Positions 40,376 to 49,425 of a stretch of 64,000 bases of DNA are shown piece after piece (the first letter of the stretch is position 1; every line of letters starts with the position of its first letter). Under the pieces are notes generated by a model, which had not been told where the DNA came from, did no database searches, and saw only the letters and a list, made by a program, of their open reading frames with translations. The stretch is from Lachnospiraceae bacterium AM48-27BH. Lineage in GTDB: Bacteria > Bacillota > Clostridia > Lachnospirales > Lachnospiraceae. A program made the position numbers and the translations under genes. Where the stretch lies: the NCBI GenBank assembly GCA_003478355.1, contig QUFC01000011.1, forward strand, positions 32,621-96,620, in the 5' to 3' direction.

Positions 40376-42070
40376 ATGGAGGATGAAAAAATGGAGGAAC
40401 ATACCTGGTGGAAGGAAGCGGTGGTTTATCAGATCTATCCAAGAAGCTTTAAGGATTCCAATGGCGATGGCATTGGTGATCTGCGTGGTGTGATTGAGAA
40501 ACTGGATTATCTGAAGGAGCTTGGAGTCGATGTGATCTGGATGTCTCCCTGCTACAAGTCGCCAAATGATGACAATGGCTATGATATTTCCGATTACCGG
40601 GCGATCATGGACGAGTTTGGAACCATGGAAGACTTCCGGGAAATGCTGGAAGGCATCCATAGCCGTGGCATGAAGCTGCTGATGGATCTGGTGGTGAACC
40701 ATACCTCTGATGAACATCAGTGGTTTGTAGAGTCACGGTCATCGAAGGATAATCCGTACCGTGATTACTATATCTGGCGTGATCCGAAGGACGGAAAAGA
40801 GCCGAACAACTGGACATCTTATTTCTCTGGACCAGCCTGGCAGTACGATGAGAAAACCGGTCAATACTATCTGCACCTGTTCAGCAAAAAACAGCCGGAT
40901 TTAAACTGGGAAAATGAGACGGTCCGCAGGGAAGTTTATGATATGATGAAATTCTGGCTTGGAATCGGCTGCGATGGTTTCCGCATGGATGTGGCTAGCC
41001 TGTATTCCAAGACTCCCGGTTTACCTGATGGAAAAGGGACCACGGGTCTGATCGGCCATGAATATTATCAGAATGGTCCGAGAATCCATGAATTTCTGAG
41101 GGAAATGAACCGGGAAGTCCTGTCTCATTATGATATTATGACTGTGGGAGAAATGTCAGGCGTGACCATTGATGAGGCGATTAAATATGCAGGAAAAAAA
41201 CGACGGGAGCTGAATATGGTATTTCAGTTTGACCAGGATGCGCTGGATCATGATCCAGATGACAAATGGGGACGCCGTGCGGTTCCGCTTCCGGAACTGA
41301 AAAAGGTATTTTCCGACTGGCAGATCCGTCTGGAGGGGAAAGCGTGGAACAGTCTGTATTGGACCAATCATGACCAGCCAAGAACCGTTTCCCGTTGGGG
41401 GAATGATGGCAGATACCGCAAGGAAAGCCAGAAAATGCTTTACACCATGCTGATGACACTTCAGGGAACCCCATATATTTATCAGGGTGAGGAAATCGGC
41501 ATGACCAACAGCGTATTTGATGGCATTGAGGATTTTGATGATGTTGAAATCCATAATTGCTGGAAAGAACGGGTGGTTGAGGGTCATGAGGATCCGGAAG
41601 CGCTCTTAAAAGCTATGCGGTTCCGTGCCCGTGACAACGCCAGAACCCCGATGCAGTGGGATGATTCCGATAATGCCGGATTTAGCACCGGAAAGCCATG
41701 GCTGAAGATCAATCCTAATTATAAGGAGATCAACGTCAAGGAAGCCTTAGCAGATCCAGAGTCTGTCTTCCATTATATGCAGAAGCTGATCCGTATGAGA
41801 AAAGAAAATCCAGTAGCAGTGTATGGTGTGTACAAGGAATATCAGCATGATAACGAGCAGCTGTTTTTATATGAAAGAGTTCTGGAAGAAGAAGGACAGA
41901 AAGCCCGGACTATGTATGTGGTATTGAATTTCTCCGATCATGAGGCAGAGTTTGAAAAGCCAGAGGAGTGGGATGGTGCAGCGAAATATCTGATAGGAAA
42001 TATGTCAGAAGCACCATTGGAAAACAGAACGCTGCAGCCATATGAGGCGGCAGTCTATCTGAAATCATAG
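40376..42070 (+). CDS. Alpha-glucosidase / oligo-1,6-glucosidase (GH13)
   Basis: Cleaves alpha-glucosidic bonds of short maltose or isomaltose-type sugars in the cytoplasm. GH13 motifs: DLVVNHTSDEH, GFRMDVAS with the nucleophile Asp, TVGEMSG with the acid/base Glu, and NHDQPR. The WWKEAVVYQIYPRSF start and QPDLNWENE place it in subfamily 31. About 565 residues. Start is uncertain: a 15-base tandem repeat ATGGAGGATGAAAAR gives ATGs at 40361, 40376 and 40391, the latter two each preceded by a GGAGG from the repeat unit before; the open frame begins with a GTG at 40325. Confidence 0.92.
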   Translation: MEDEKMEEHTWWKEAVVYQIYPRSFKDSNGDGIGDLRGVIEKLDYLKELGVDVIWMSPCYKSPNDDNGYDISDYRAIMDEFGTMEDFREMLEGIHSRGMKLLMDLVVNHTSDEHQWFVESRSSKDNPYRDYYIWRDPKDGKEPNNWTSYFSGPAWQYDEKTGQYYLHLFSKKQPDLNWENETVRREVYDMMKFWLGIGCDGFRMDVASLYSKTPGLPDGKGTTGLIGHEYYQNGPRIHEFLREMNREVLSHYDIMTVGEMSGVTIDEAIKYAGKKRRELNMVFQFDQDALDHDPDDKWGRRAVPLPELKKVFSDWQIRLEGKAWNSLYWTNHDQPRTVSRWGNDGRYRKESQKMLYTMLMTLQGTPYIYQGEEIGMTNSVFDGIEDFDDVEIHNCWKERVVEGHEDPEALLKAMRFRARDNARTPMQWDDSDNAGFSTGKPWLKINPNYKEINVKEALADPESVFHYMQKLIRMRKENPVAVYGVYKEYQHDNEQLFLYERVLEEEGQKARTMYVVLNFSDHEAEFEKPEEWDGAAKYLIGNMSEAPLENRTLQPYEAAVYLKS

Positions 42071-42334
42071 TGATCGATCAGGAAATCAGCGGGCCGATGC
42101 GCCAGCTGATGTCCCTGGATTTCCCGGTTCCGGTTCTTTTGCAGGTTGATGCTTTCTCTTTCGTAAGGTGATTGAGGGGTTACCTCTGTAATGCAATCCG
42201 GTTTTCAAAGTTAGTTTCTAAGTGGTACGGAACCGGGAAGTTCAGGTTTTTTATCCATTCACTTCATTAATGCACGGGGAATGGGTTTTATTGCAGAAAA
42301 AATCAAAAACCATTTTTTACAAAATCCAGCAGAA
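42071..42334. other. Non-coding stretch after the GH13 gene
   Basis: No credible gene or strong terminator is visible. A short plus-strand ORF that starts at 42222 runs straight through the palindromic repeat and has no ribosome binding site. Confidence 0.5.
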
Positions 42335-42467
42335 GTTGCTGTTCACGCGTTGCGCAAACAGCAACGGATTTTGCCGATGCTTCGCATTCCAAATCGGCAA
42401 AATCTGTTACCACCACTGTATCATACGGCATTTTCAGTTCAGAAAATGCCTACCCGTGTACAGTAAC
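42335..42467. repeat. Composite palindromic element with inverted ends
   Basis: The element opens with the 31-base palindrome GTTGCTGTTCACGCG...ACAGCAAC (42335-42365), followed by a hairpin GATTTTGCCGAT/ATCGGCAAAATC, and closes with a 62-base unit (42406-42467) that is the inverted copy of 13523-13584. Its outer ends GTTGCTGTTCACGCG and CCCGTGTACAGTAAC are inverted relatives of each other, like a small non-coding mobile element. No ORF. Confidence 0.8.
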
Positions 42468-42505
42468 CAGCAGAATACATTTTTTAACAGAATCTAATAG
42501 AAGAA

Positions 42506-42534
42506 TTGTCGAAATGGAAAAACTATGCTATGAT
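42506..42534 (+). promoter_or_regulatory. Promoter of the TSUP permease leader
   Basis: TTGTCG at 42506-42511, 17-base spacer, TATGAT at 42529-42534. Transcription would start near 42541, leaving a 5' leader of about 140 bases. Confidence 0.6.
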
Positions 42535-42544
42535 ACATGTGGCT

Positions 42545-42597
42545 ATAACTGCTTAGCAGGTCTGCATACTTCTTGTGCTGACCTGCTGAACAGTTAT
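42545..42597 (+). other. Stem-loop in the 5' leader of the TSUP gene
   Basis: ATAACTG (42545) pairs with CAGTTAT (42591), and inside it AGCAGGTC (42555) pairs with GACCTGCT (42580). There is no T run, so it is not a terminator. A regulatory leader is possible; no known riboswitch class recognised. Confidence 0.5.
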
Positions 42598-42680
42598 GGT
42601 TGATAATATGTGTGTAGTATCGGCAGCAGATGGTGAAACAGCATATGGCAGCTGGTATTATAAGAAAATGAGGTAGCAGT

Positions 42681-43430
42681 ATGCTTTTATATCTGATTGT
42701 CTGTCCGTTGGTATTTTTAGCAGGATTTGTGGATTCCATTGCAGGCGGCGGAGGGCTGATCTCCCTTCCGGCGTTCTTTTTTGCTGGTCTTCCGGCTCAT
42801 GTGGCGATTGGAACCAATAAGCTCAGTTCCACTTTGGGTACATCGGTCTCCACGGCGCGCTATTTTAAACAGGGGTTTGTGCCCGTCAAAATGGCGGTGT
42901 GTTCTTCTGTGGCGGCTCTGTGCGGTTCGCTGATCGGAGCCAATCTGTCATTGCTGATCAGTGAGTCTGTGATCCGTCATATGATGATCGTTGTGCTTCC
43001 GGTGGTAGCATTTTATGTATTGAAGAATAAAGATTTTGGTGAGAGCAGACAGACAGGAATCCTGAAAAAAGAAGTTCAGCTTCTGATCTCCATGGGGGCC
43101 GGATTTGTGATCGGAATTTATGATGGTCTTTACGGACCAGGAACCGGAACGTTTCTGCTGCTGATTTTGACCGGACTGGCAAAACTTCCAGTAACAGAGG
43201 CATCTGGTCTGACCAAAGTGATCAACCTTTCGTCCAATGTGGCGGCTCTGATCACCTTTATTATCCATGGGACCGTATACTATCCACTGGGACTGGCGGC
43301 AGCGGTGTTCTGCATTGCAGGGCATTACATTGGATCTGGTATGGTAGTAAGCAATGGGCGGAAGATCGTGCGGCCAGTGGTGTTATGTGTGCTGGTAGTA
43401 TTATTTATCAAAGTATTATCTGGAAATTAA
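42681..43430 (+). CDS. Sulfite exporter TauE/SafE (TSUP) family membrane permease
   Basis: Membrane protein of 249 residues with about seven to eight helices in two halves. GFVDSIAGGGGLISLPAF near residue 15 and GIYDGLYGPGTGTFLLL near residue 140 are the paired family motifs. Members export or import organosulfur or C2 compounds; the substrate here is unknown. TGAGGTAGCAGT precedes the ATG. It has its own promoter and a 140-base folded leader, and stands apart from prmA by 29 bases. Confidence 0.88.
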   Translation: MLLYLIVCPLVFLAGFVDSIAGGGGLISLPAFFFAGLPAHVAIGTNKLSSTLGTSVSTARYFKQGFVPVKMAVCSSVAALCGSLIGANLSLLISESVIRHMMIVVLPVVAFYVLKNKDFGESRQTGILKKEVQLLISMGAGFVIGIYDGLYGPGTGTFLLLILTGLAKLPVTEASGLTKVINLSSNVAALITFIIHGTVYYPLGLAAAVFCIAGHYIGSGMVVSNGRKIVRPVVLCVLVVLFIKVLSGN

Positions 43431-43459
43431 ATAGTACAAGGTGAAATGGAGGAAAACTT

Positions 43460-44416
43460 ATGAAATGGCAGAAATTTACACTGACCACAACGACAGCGGC
43501 GGTAGATCTGATCAGCAGTATGCTGGATGAGATCGGTATCGAGGGAATCGAGATCGAGGACAATGTGCCGTTGACCGAGGAGGAGACCAAAGGAATGTTC
43601 ATCGACATTCTTCCAGAGCTTCCACCGGACGAGGGCGTGGCAAAGGTCAGCTTTTACTTAGAGGACTTATCCGAGATCGACCGGATCATGAAAGAGATCC
43701 AGGACGGACTGGATGAATTAAGCAATTTTGTGGATGTGGGTGAGCGCACGATCACCACTTCTGAGACCGAGGACAAGGACTGGATCAACAACTGGAAACA
43801 GTATTTTAAGCCATTTACTGTAGATGATATCCTGATCAAGCCAACCTGGGAGGAGATTCCGGAGGCAGATAAGGACAAACTGTTGATCCAGATCGATCCG
43901 GGTACTGCTTTTGGTACTGGTCAGCATGAGACCACCCAGCTTTGCATCCGTCAGCTCCGCAAATACATGACTCCAGGCGCAAAAGTGCTGGATGTGGGAA
44001 CTGGAAGCGGTATTTTAGGAATTACCGCGCTGAAATTAGGCGCCGGTGAGGTATTTGGAACAGATCTGGATGAGAATGCCATCGTGGCAGTAGGGGAAAA
44101 CCTGGAGTCCAATGACATTTCTACCGAGAAATTTACAGTGATCCAGGGCAATATCATTGATGATGAGGCAGTACAGCAGCAGGCAGGCATTGGCTGTTAT
44201 GACATTGCGGTTGCCAATATCCTGGCTCCGGTTATTATTATGCTGCAGGGTGAGATCGCAAAACATTTAAAACCAGGCGCAGTATTCATTACTTCCGGTA
44301 TTATCAATACCAAGGAGCAGGCAGTGAAAGAGGCGCTTGCGTCTAATCCGGAGTTAGAGATCATCGAGACTACTTATCAGGGCGAGTGGGTATCCATCAC
44401 AGCCCGCAGAAAATAA
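43460..44416 (+). CDS. prmA: Ribosomal protein L11 methyltransferase
   Basis: Trimethylates ribosomal protein L11 using S-adenosylmethionine. N-terminal L11-binding domain (KWQKFTLTTTTAAVDLISSML), then the Rossmann-like methyltransferase domain: DPGTAFGTGQHETTQLC, LDVGTGSGILGI, and VANILAPVI. 318 residues. TGGAGGAAAACTT precedes the ATG. prmA-rsmE is a common Firmicute pair, and rsmE follows after 12 bases. Confidence 0.95.
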   Translation: MKWQKFTLTTTTAAVDLISSMLDEIGIEGIEIEDNVPLTEEETKGMFIDILPELPPDEGVAKVSFYLEDLSEIDRIMKEIQDGLDELSNFVDVGERTITTSETEDKDWINNWKQYFKPFTVDDILIKPTWEEIPEADKDKLLIQIDPGTAFGTGQHETTQLCIRQLRKYMTPGAKVLDVGTGSGILGITALKLGAGEVFGTDLDENAIVAVGENLESNDISTEKFTVIQGNIIDDEAVQQQAGIGCYDIAVANILAPVIIMLQGEIAKHLKPGAVFITSGIINTKEQAVKEALASNPELEIIETTYQGEWVSITARRK

Positions 44417-44428
44417 GGAGAAATATCC

Positions 44429-45172
44429 GTGTATCATTTTTTTGTGACACAGGATCAGATCGGGCCGGAGACCATCACCATCACCGGACCGGATGTGAAC
44501 CATATGAAAAATGTCCTGCGCATGAAGCCAGGTGAAGAGATCCTTATCAGCAATGGCGTGGACAAGGATTACCGCTGTCAGGTGGAAACCTTAGACAGCG
44601 ATGCTGTAACTGCAAGAATCCTGTCAGTGGACGAGGAGGGAACCGAACTTCCGGGAAAGATCTATCTGTTCCAGGGACTTCCCAAACAGGAAAAGATGGA
44701 ATTGATCGTCCAGAAGGCCGTGGAACTTGGTGTTTACCAGGTGATTCCAGTAGCCATGAAGCGTTCTGTGGTGAAATTAGATGCCAGGAAGGAAGAAACC
44801 AAGATCCGCCGCTGGAATACCATCGCGGAGAGCGCAGCCAAGCAGTCCAAACGGATCGTGATCCCGGAAGTGACCGGAGTGATGTCGGTAAAAGAGGCGC
44901 TGGCTTATGCAGCTGATTTTGACTTAAAGCTGCTTCCCTATGAGAATGCCAGAGGCATGGCAGCCACCAAAGAGCAGGTGGAGGCAGTAAGACCGGGTAT
45001 GGACATCGCCGTGTTTATCGGACCGGAAGGCGGATTTGAGGAGACAGAAGTAGAAGAGGCCAGAGCGGCTGGCTTTTACCCGGTTTCATTAGGAAAACGG
45101 ATCTTGAGAACCGAAACAGCAGGCCTGACCATGCTGTCGATTTTAATGTATCAGATGGAAACTGCGAAGTAG
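44429..45172 (+). CDS. rsmE: 16S rRNA (uracil-1498-N3)-methyltransferase
   Basis: Methylates U1498 in the decoding centre of the 30S subunit. SPOUT-fold C-terminal knot: VFIGPEGGFEETEVEEA and LGKRILRTETAGL; N-terminal PUA-like part with HMKNVLRMKPGEEI. 247 residues. Begins with GTG at 44429 after AAGGAGAAAT. Co-transcribed with prmA. A palindromic repeat follows. Confidence 0.94.
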   Translation: MYHFFVTQDQIGPETITITGPDVNHMKNVLRMKPGEEILISNGVDKDYRCQVETLDSDAVTARILSVDEEGTELPGKIYLFQGLPKQEKMELIVQKAVELGVYQVIPVAMKRSVVKLDARKEETKIRRWNTIAESAAKQSKRIVIPEVTGVMSVKEALAYAADFDLKLLPYENARGMAATKEQVEAVRPGMDIAVFIGPEGGFEETEVEEARAAGFYPVSLGKRILRTETAGLTMLSILMYQMETAK

Positions 45173-45203
45173 GTCTGTGCACCTGCCCAGAAATGGACTT
45201 TTG

Positions 45204-45239
45204 TGATGCCAGGGGCAAAAGCGTTTGACCCCGACATCA
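45204..45239. repeat. Palindromic repeat of the GGGTCAAAAG type
   Basis: GGGGCAAAAG-CG-TTTGACCCC (45212-45232) with outer arms TGATG and CATCA. Same core as at 28027-28047. It lies between rsmE and the cysteine desulfurase gene. Confidence 0.6.
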
Positions 45240-45261
45240 GTTTTGTGGAGGAATAAAAGAA

Positions 45262-46416
45262 ATGGAAGCGTATTTTGATAATTCCGCGACCACCAGAGTG
45301 CTTGACAGCGTTATGGATATTGTGACCAGAACCATGACGGTGGATTACGCCAATCCGGCGGCCAAGCACATCAGGGGAATGGAAGCGGAGAACTATATCC
45401 GGGATGCCAGAAGCATCATCGCAAAGACTCTGAAGGTAGCGGATAAGGAGATTTTATTTACCTCCGGCGGTTCAGAGTCCAACAACATGGCTCTCATTGG
45501 TACAGCCATGGCGAATAAAAGAGCCGGAATGCACATCATCAGCACGAATGTGGAGCATGCGTCCATCTACAATACCCTGGGATTTTTGCAGGAACAGGGC
45601 TTTGAGATCACCTATCTGCCGGTGGATCACAACGGTCATATTGATCTGGACCAGCTGCGGGAGGCGGTACGCCCGGATACGATCCTGGTGTCTGTGATGT
45701 ATGTGAACAACGAAGTGGGGTCTGTGGAGCCGGTTGCGGAGATTTCCAGGGTGATTAAGGCGAAAAATCCATCCACGATTTTTCATGTGGACGCCATTCA
45801 GGCTTATGGAAAGTATGAGATCCGCCCGAAAAAGGAAGGCATCGACTTATTAAGCGTCAGTGGACACAAGATCCACGGACCAAAGGGCGTTGGTTTCTTG
45901 TATATCGATGAAAAAGTGAAGATCAGACCATTGATCTATGGAGGCGGCCAGCAGAAGGGTATGCGCTCCGGTACGGAAAATGTACCGGGTGTGGCAGGTC
46001 TTGGCGTAGCGGCGGCAGAGATGTACCGGAATCATCAGGAGAAGATGGATCATCTGTATGAACTGAAGGAGCATATGATGAAACAGGTCGCAGAGATTGA
46101 CGGCGTGGTGATCAACAGCCAGCCGGGCAGAGAGAGTGCGCCGCAGATCGTCAGCGTCAGCTTTGAGGGCATCCGCAGCGAGGTGCTTCTTCATGCTTTA
46201 GAGGACCGTGGTATCTACGTTTCCTCCGGTTCTGCCTGTTCTTCCAACCATCCGGGAGTCAGCGGCACTTTGAAAGGGATCGGCGTGAAACAGGAATTAT
46301 TAGATTCTACTCTGCGCTTCAGCTTTGGAATGTTTAATAAAAAAGAAGAAATCGATTATGCTATTGAGGTGCTGAAAGAGCTTCTTCCAGTGCTTCGGAG
46401 ATACAGGAGAGGATAA
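45262..46416 (+). CDS. Cysteine desulfurase (NifS/IscS-like)
   Basis: Pyridoxal-phosphate enzyme that takes sulfur from cysteine as a persulfide. The cofactor Lys is in SVSGHKIHGPKG, and the sulfur-accepting Cys in SSGSACSSNHPG. FDNSATTRV opens the protein. 384 residues. GGAGGAATAAAAGA precedes the ATG. thiI follows after five bases, so this protein is most likely the dedicated sulfur donor for ThiI, as NifZ is in Bacillus subtilis. Confidence 0.93.
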   Translation: MEAYFDNSATTRVLDSVMDIVTRTMTVDYANPAAKHIRGMEAENYIRDARSIIAKTLKVADKEILFTSGGSESNNMALIGTAMANKRAGMHIISTNVEHASIYNTLGFLQEQGFEITYLPVDHNGHIDLDQLREAVRPDTILVSVMYVNNEVGSVEPVAEISRVIKAKNPSTIFHVDAIQAYGKYEIRPKKEGIDLLSVSGHKIHGPKGVGFLYIDEKVKIRPLIYGGGQQKGMRSGTENVPGVAGLGVAAAEMYRNHQEKMDHLYELKEHMMKQVAEIDGVVINSQPGRESAPQIVSVSFEGIRSEVLLHALEDRGIYVSSGSACSSNHPGVSGTLKGIGVKQELLDSTLRFSFGMFNKKEEIDYAIEVLKELLPVLRRYRRG

Positions 46417-46421
46417 AATTT

Positions 46422-47603
46422 ATGTTATATCAGTCATTTTTGATCAAATACGCAGAAATCGGTACAAAGGGAAAGAACCGTTTTCTGTTTGAGGACGCAC
46501 TGATCAAGCAGATCAAGCACGCCTTAAGACCGGTGGAAGGAAAATTCATCATTTCCAAGGAATCCGGACGAATCTATATGGATGCCCAGGGGGAGTACGA
46601 TTACGATGAGGTGATCGCTGCTTTAAAACGGGTATTTGGTATTGCATGGATCTGCCCGATGTTCCAGATTGAGAAAACGGACTTTGAGGAGATCAAGAAG
46701 GAAGTTGCTTCCTATGTAGACCAGGTTTACGAGGACAAAAATTTCACCTTCAAGGTGGACGCAAAACGTGTGGATAAGAAATATCCGGTTTCTTCTGAGC
46801 AGATGAACCGTGATTTAGGTGAAGTGATCCTGGATACTTTCCCGGAGACAAAAGTAGATGTTCATCATCCGGATGTTCTCTTAAAGGTAGAGGTCCGTAA
46901 GTTAGTGAATATTTATTCCGTGATGATTCCAGGACCAGGCGGTATGCCAGTGGGAACGAACGGAAAAGCCATGCTTCTGCTGTCTGGCGGTATCGACAGC
47001 CCGGTGGCTGGTTACATGATCGCAAAACGTGGCGTGATGATCGATGCGGTTTATTTCCATGCGCCGCCATACACCAGCGAGAGAGCAAAACAGAAGGTTG
47101 TGGATCTTGCGAAACTGGTTTCCAGATATTCCGGTCCGATCAACCTGCATGTGGTGAATTTCACTGATATCCAGCTTTACATCTATGAACAGTGTCCACA
47201 TGAGGAACTGACCATTATCATGCGCCGTTACATGATGAAGATCGCAGAAAGCATTGCCAAAGAGACTGGAAGCCTGGCACTGATCACTGGTGAGAGTATC
47301 GGACAAGTTGCTTCCCAGACGGTCCAGTCCTTAGCGGCAACCAATGAAGTCTGCACCATGCCGGTATTCCGTCCGGTAATTGGATTTGATAAGCAGGAGA
47401 TCGTGGATATTTCTGAGAAGATCGGAACCTATGAGACTTCCATTCAGCCTTATGAGGATTGCTGTACGATTTTCGTGGCAAAACATCCAGTAACCAAGCC
47501 GAATATTAAGGTGATCCATAAATCAGAGGAAAACCTGGCAGAGAAGATCGATGAGCTGGTGAAGACTGCGCTGGAGACCGTAGAAGTGATCAAATGCTGG
47601 TAA
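46422..47603 (+). CDS. thiI: tRNA 4-thiouridine synthetase ThiI
   Basis: Adenylates U8 of tRNA and inserts sulfur to make 4-thiouridine; may also feed thiamine thiazole synthesis. N-terminal ferredoxin-like and THUMP domains (KYAEIGTKGKNR; VDVHHPDVLLKVEVR), then the PP-loop ATPase domain with LSGGIDSPVAGYMI. 393 residues: the C-terminal rhodanese domain of the Escherichia coli protein is absent, as usual in Firmicutes, so the sulfur carrier must be the adjacent desulfurase. Confidence 0.95.
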   Translation: MLYQSFLIKYAEIGTKGKNRFLFEDALIKQIKHALRPVEGKFIISKESGRIYMDAQGEYDYDEVIAALKRVFGIAWICPMFQIEKTDFEEIKKEVASYVDQVYEDKNFTFKVDAKRVDKKYPVSSEQMNRDLGEVILDTFPETKVDVHHPDVLLKVEVRKLVNIYSVMIPGPGGMPVGTNGKAMLLLSGGIDSPVAGYMIAKRGVMIDAVYFHAPPYTSERAKQKVVDLAKLVSRYSGPINLHVVNFTDIQLYIYEQCPHEELTIIMRRYMMKIAESIAKETGSLALITGESIGQVASQTVQSLAATNEVCTMPVFRPVIGFDKQEIVDISEKIGTYETSIQPYEDCCTIFVAKHPVTKPNIKVIHKSEENLAEKIDELVKTALETVEVIKCW

Positions 47604-47625
47604 GCAATAAAATGCTGAGAAATAA

Positions 47626-47654
47626 AAAAGGAATCCTGGAAACAGGATTCCTTT
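47626..47654. terminator. Bidirectional terminator between thiI and the HPr-like gene
   Basis: AAAGGAATCCTG/CAGGATTCCTTT with a GAAA loop and A/T runs on both sides serves two convergent genes. Confidence 0.85.
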
Positions 47655-47675
47655 CAAAAAAGCATATGAGATCGA

Positions 47676-47915
47676 TTAGTGGATGATATATGGAGCCAGA
47701 ACGGTTAAAATCTCGTTGATGGAAGACTCAGCTTCTGCATGGATATTTAAGTCGATCGGCTTGGATAAGTCTAAGCTGAAGATACCCATGATAGATTTTG
47801 CGTCGATGACATATCTGCCGGATACTAAGTCGAAATCAACATCGAACTTGGTCAGATCGTTTACAAAAGATTTTACTTTATCAATAGAGTTTAAAGAAAT
47901 ACGAACAGTTTTCAT
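47676..47915 (-). CDS. HPr-like protein without the phosphorylated His
   Basis: 79 residues with HPr fold character: KTVRISLNSIDKVKSFVNDL at the start and SIMGIFSLDLSKPIDL in the middle. The GLHARPA motif, with the His that carries phosphate in the sugar transport system, is absent, and no Ser46-type site is clear. Such HPr homologues are common in Clostridia and are unlikely to move phosphate; a regulatory role is conceivable. TAGGAGGACATAGTA precedes the ATG. Confidence 0.82.
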   Translation of the reverse strand: MKTVRISLNSIDKVKSFVNDLTKFDVDFDLVSGRYVIDAKSIMGIFSLDLSKPIDLNIHAEAESSINEILTVLAPYIIH

Positions 47916-48038
47916 TACTATGTCCTCCTAAATGTTAAGTCAATCACAGGGCAGATTTATTTTTACCCTACTTCAATAGTACAAAGGTGGACGGGAAAAG
48001 TCAAGAGCGAGTTTATAAAGAATAGGAGAAAACAAAGC

Positions 48039-49342
48039 ATGAGAAAGGCTGCACTTCACAATTTGGGCTGTAAGGTGAATGCCTACGAAACGGAGGCGAT
48101 GCAGCAGCTTCTGGAGGAGGCGGGCTATGAGATCGTGCCGTTTCAGGAGAAGGCCGATGTGTATGTGATCAACACCTGTTCTGTCACCAATATCGCGGAC
48201 CGCAAGTCCAGGCAGATGCTGCACCGGGCAAAGAAAATGAATCCGGCCGCAGTGGTGGTGGCAGCAGGCTGCTACGTGCAGGCGGCAGGAGAAGAGCTGA
48301 AAAAGGACGCCGCTATCGATGTGATCATCGGCAATAACAGGAAGAAAGACCTGGTACCGCTGTTGGATGAATACTTCGCAGGAAAACATGTGGAAGAGGA
48401 TTCTCTGATCGATATTGGGAAAACCAGAGAGTATGAGGCACTTCACATCAACAAGATCGCGGATCACACCAGGGCATTTATCAAGATCCAGGACGGCTGT
48501 AACCAGTTCTGCAGCTACTGCATCATTCCTTATACCAGAGGAAGAGTCAGAAGCAGAAAGCCGGAAGAGATCATGGAAGAAATCAAAGGTCTGGTGGACA
48601 GGGGCTACCGGGAAGTGGTGCTGACTGGAATCCATTTAAGCTCTTATGGGCTGGATCTGGACGGGATCACCCTGTTGGATCTGATGGTTAAGATCGATAA
48701 GATCCAGGGACTGGAGCGGCTGCGCCTTGGTTCCTTAGAGCCAAGGATCGTGACCGAGGAGTTTACCAGGACATTGGCAGGTCTGAGGACCATCTGCCTC
48801 ATTTCCATCTGTCCCTGCAGAGTGGCTGTGACGCTACCTTAAAGCGGATGAACCGCCGGTACACCACGGAGGAATATGAAAAAGGGTGCCAGATCCTGAG
48901 AAAGTATTTCGACCGCCCGGCGATCACTACGGATGTGATCGTAGGATTTCCGCAGGAAACAGAAGAGGAATTTGCCCAGACGGTAGAATTCTTAAAACGG
49001 ATCCATTTTTATGAGATGCATGTATTTAAATATTCCAGAAGAGCCGGAACCCGCGCGGCGGATATGCCGGGACAGCTTACTGAGAATCAGAAAGGCCAGC
49101 GCAGTGATGTGCTTCTGAAGCTGGATCAGGAAATGTCCCTGGAGTACCGGAAATCCTTCTTAGGAGAGGAAAAAGAGGTGCTGATGGAAGAGAAAATCGT
49201 CATCGACGGCACCGAATATCTGGTGGGGCACACCAGAGAGTATGTGAAGGCTGCAATCCCGTGGGAAGAGGGCAAAAAAGGCGCCATGATCACTGGAACA
49301 ATGGCTTCCATGCTGAATGACGAGGTATTTTTGCTGGGGTGA
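48039..49342 (+). CDS. mtaB: tRNA t6A37 methylthiotransferase MtaB, with a frame break
   Basis: Radical-SAM enzyme that turns t6A into ms2t6A at position 37 of tRNA. N-terminal UPF0004 domain binds an iron-sulfur cluster (LGCKVNAYE, NTCSVTN, AGCYVQ); radical-SAM cluster DGCNQFCSYC; TRAM domain at the C-terminus. The frame ends at 48842, but one base is missing near 48787: the next frame reads DHLPHFHLSLQSGCDATL, a fully conserved block, and runs to 49342. About 434 residues. TAGGAGAAAAC precedes the ATG. Confidence 0.93.
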
Positions 49343-49425
49343 TCCCCACTTTATAAAATTTTTTCTTTACGAATAAGAAAAAGTGGTATAGAATAAATAA
49401 GAACAGTTAAAGGACGTGAGGATGA

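Noticed and set aside
39686..40717. 343-residue minus-strand open frame over the ABC-F and GH13 genes
   Set aside because: It is antisense to two well-identified genes, crosses their boundary and has no ribosome binding site; it is a frame shadow.
42222..42497. 91-residue plus-strand open frame
   Set aside because: It runs through the palindromic repeat element and lacks a binding site.
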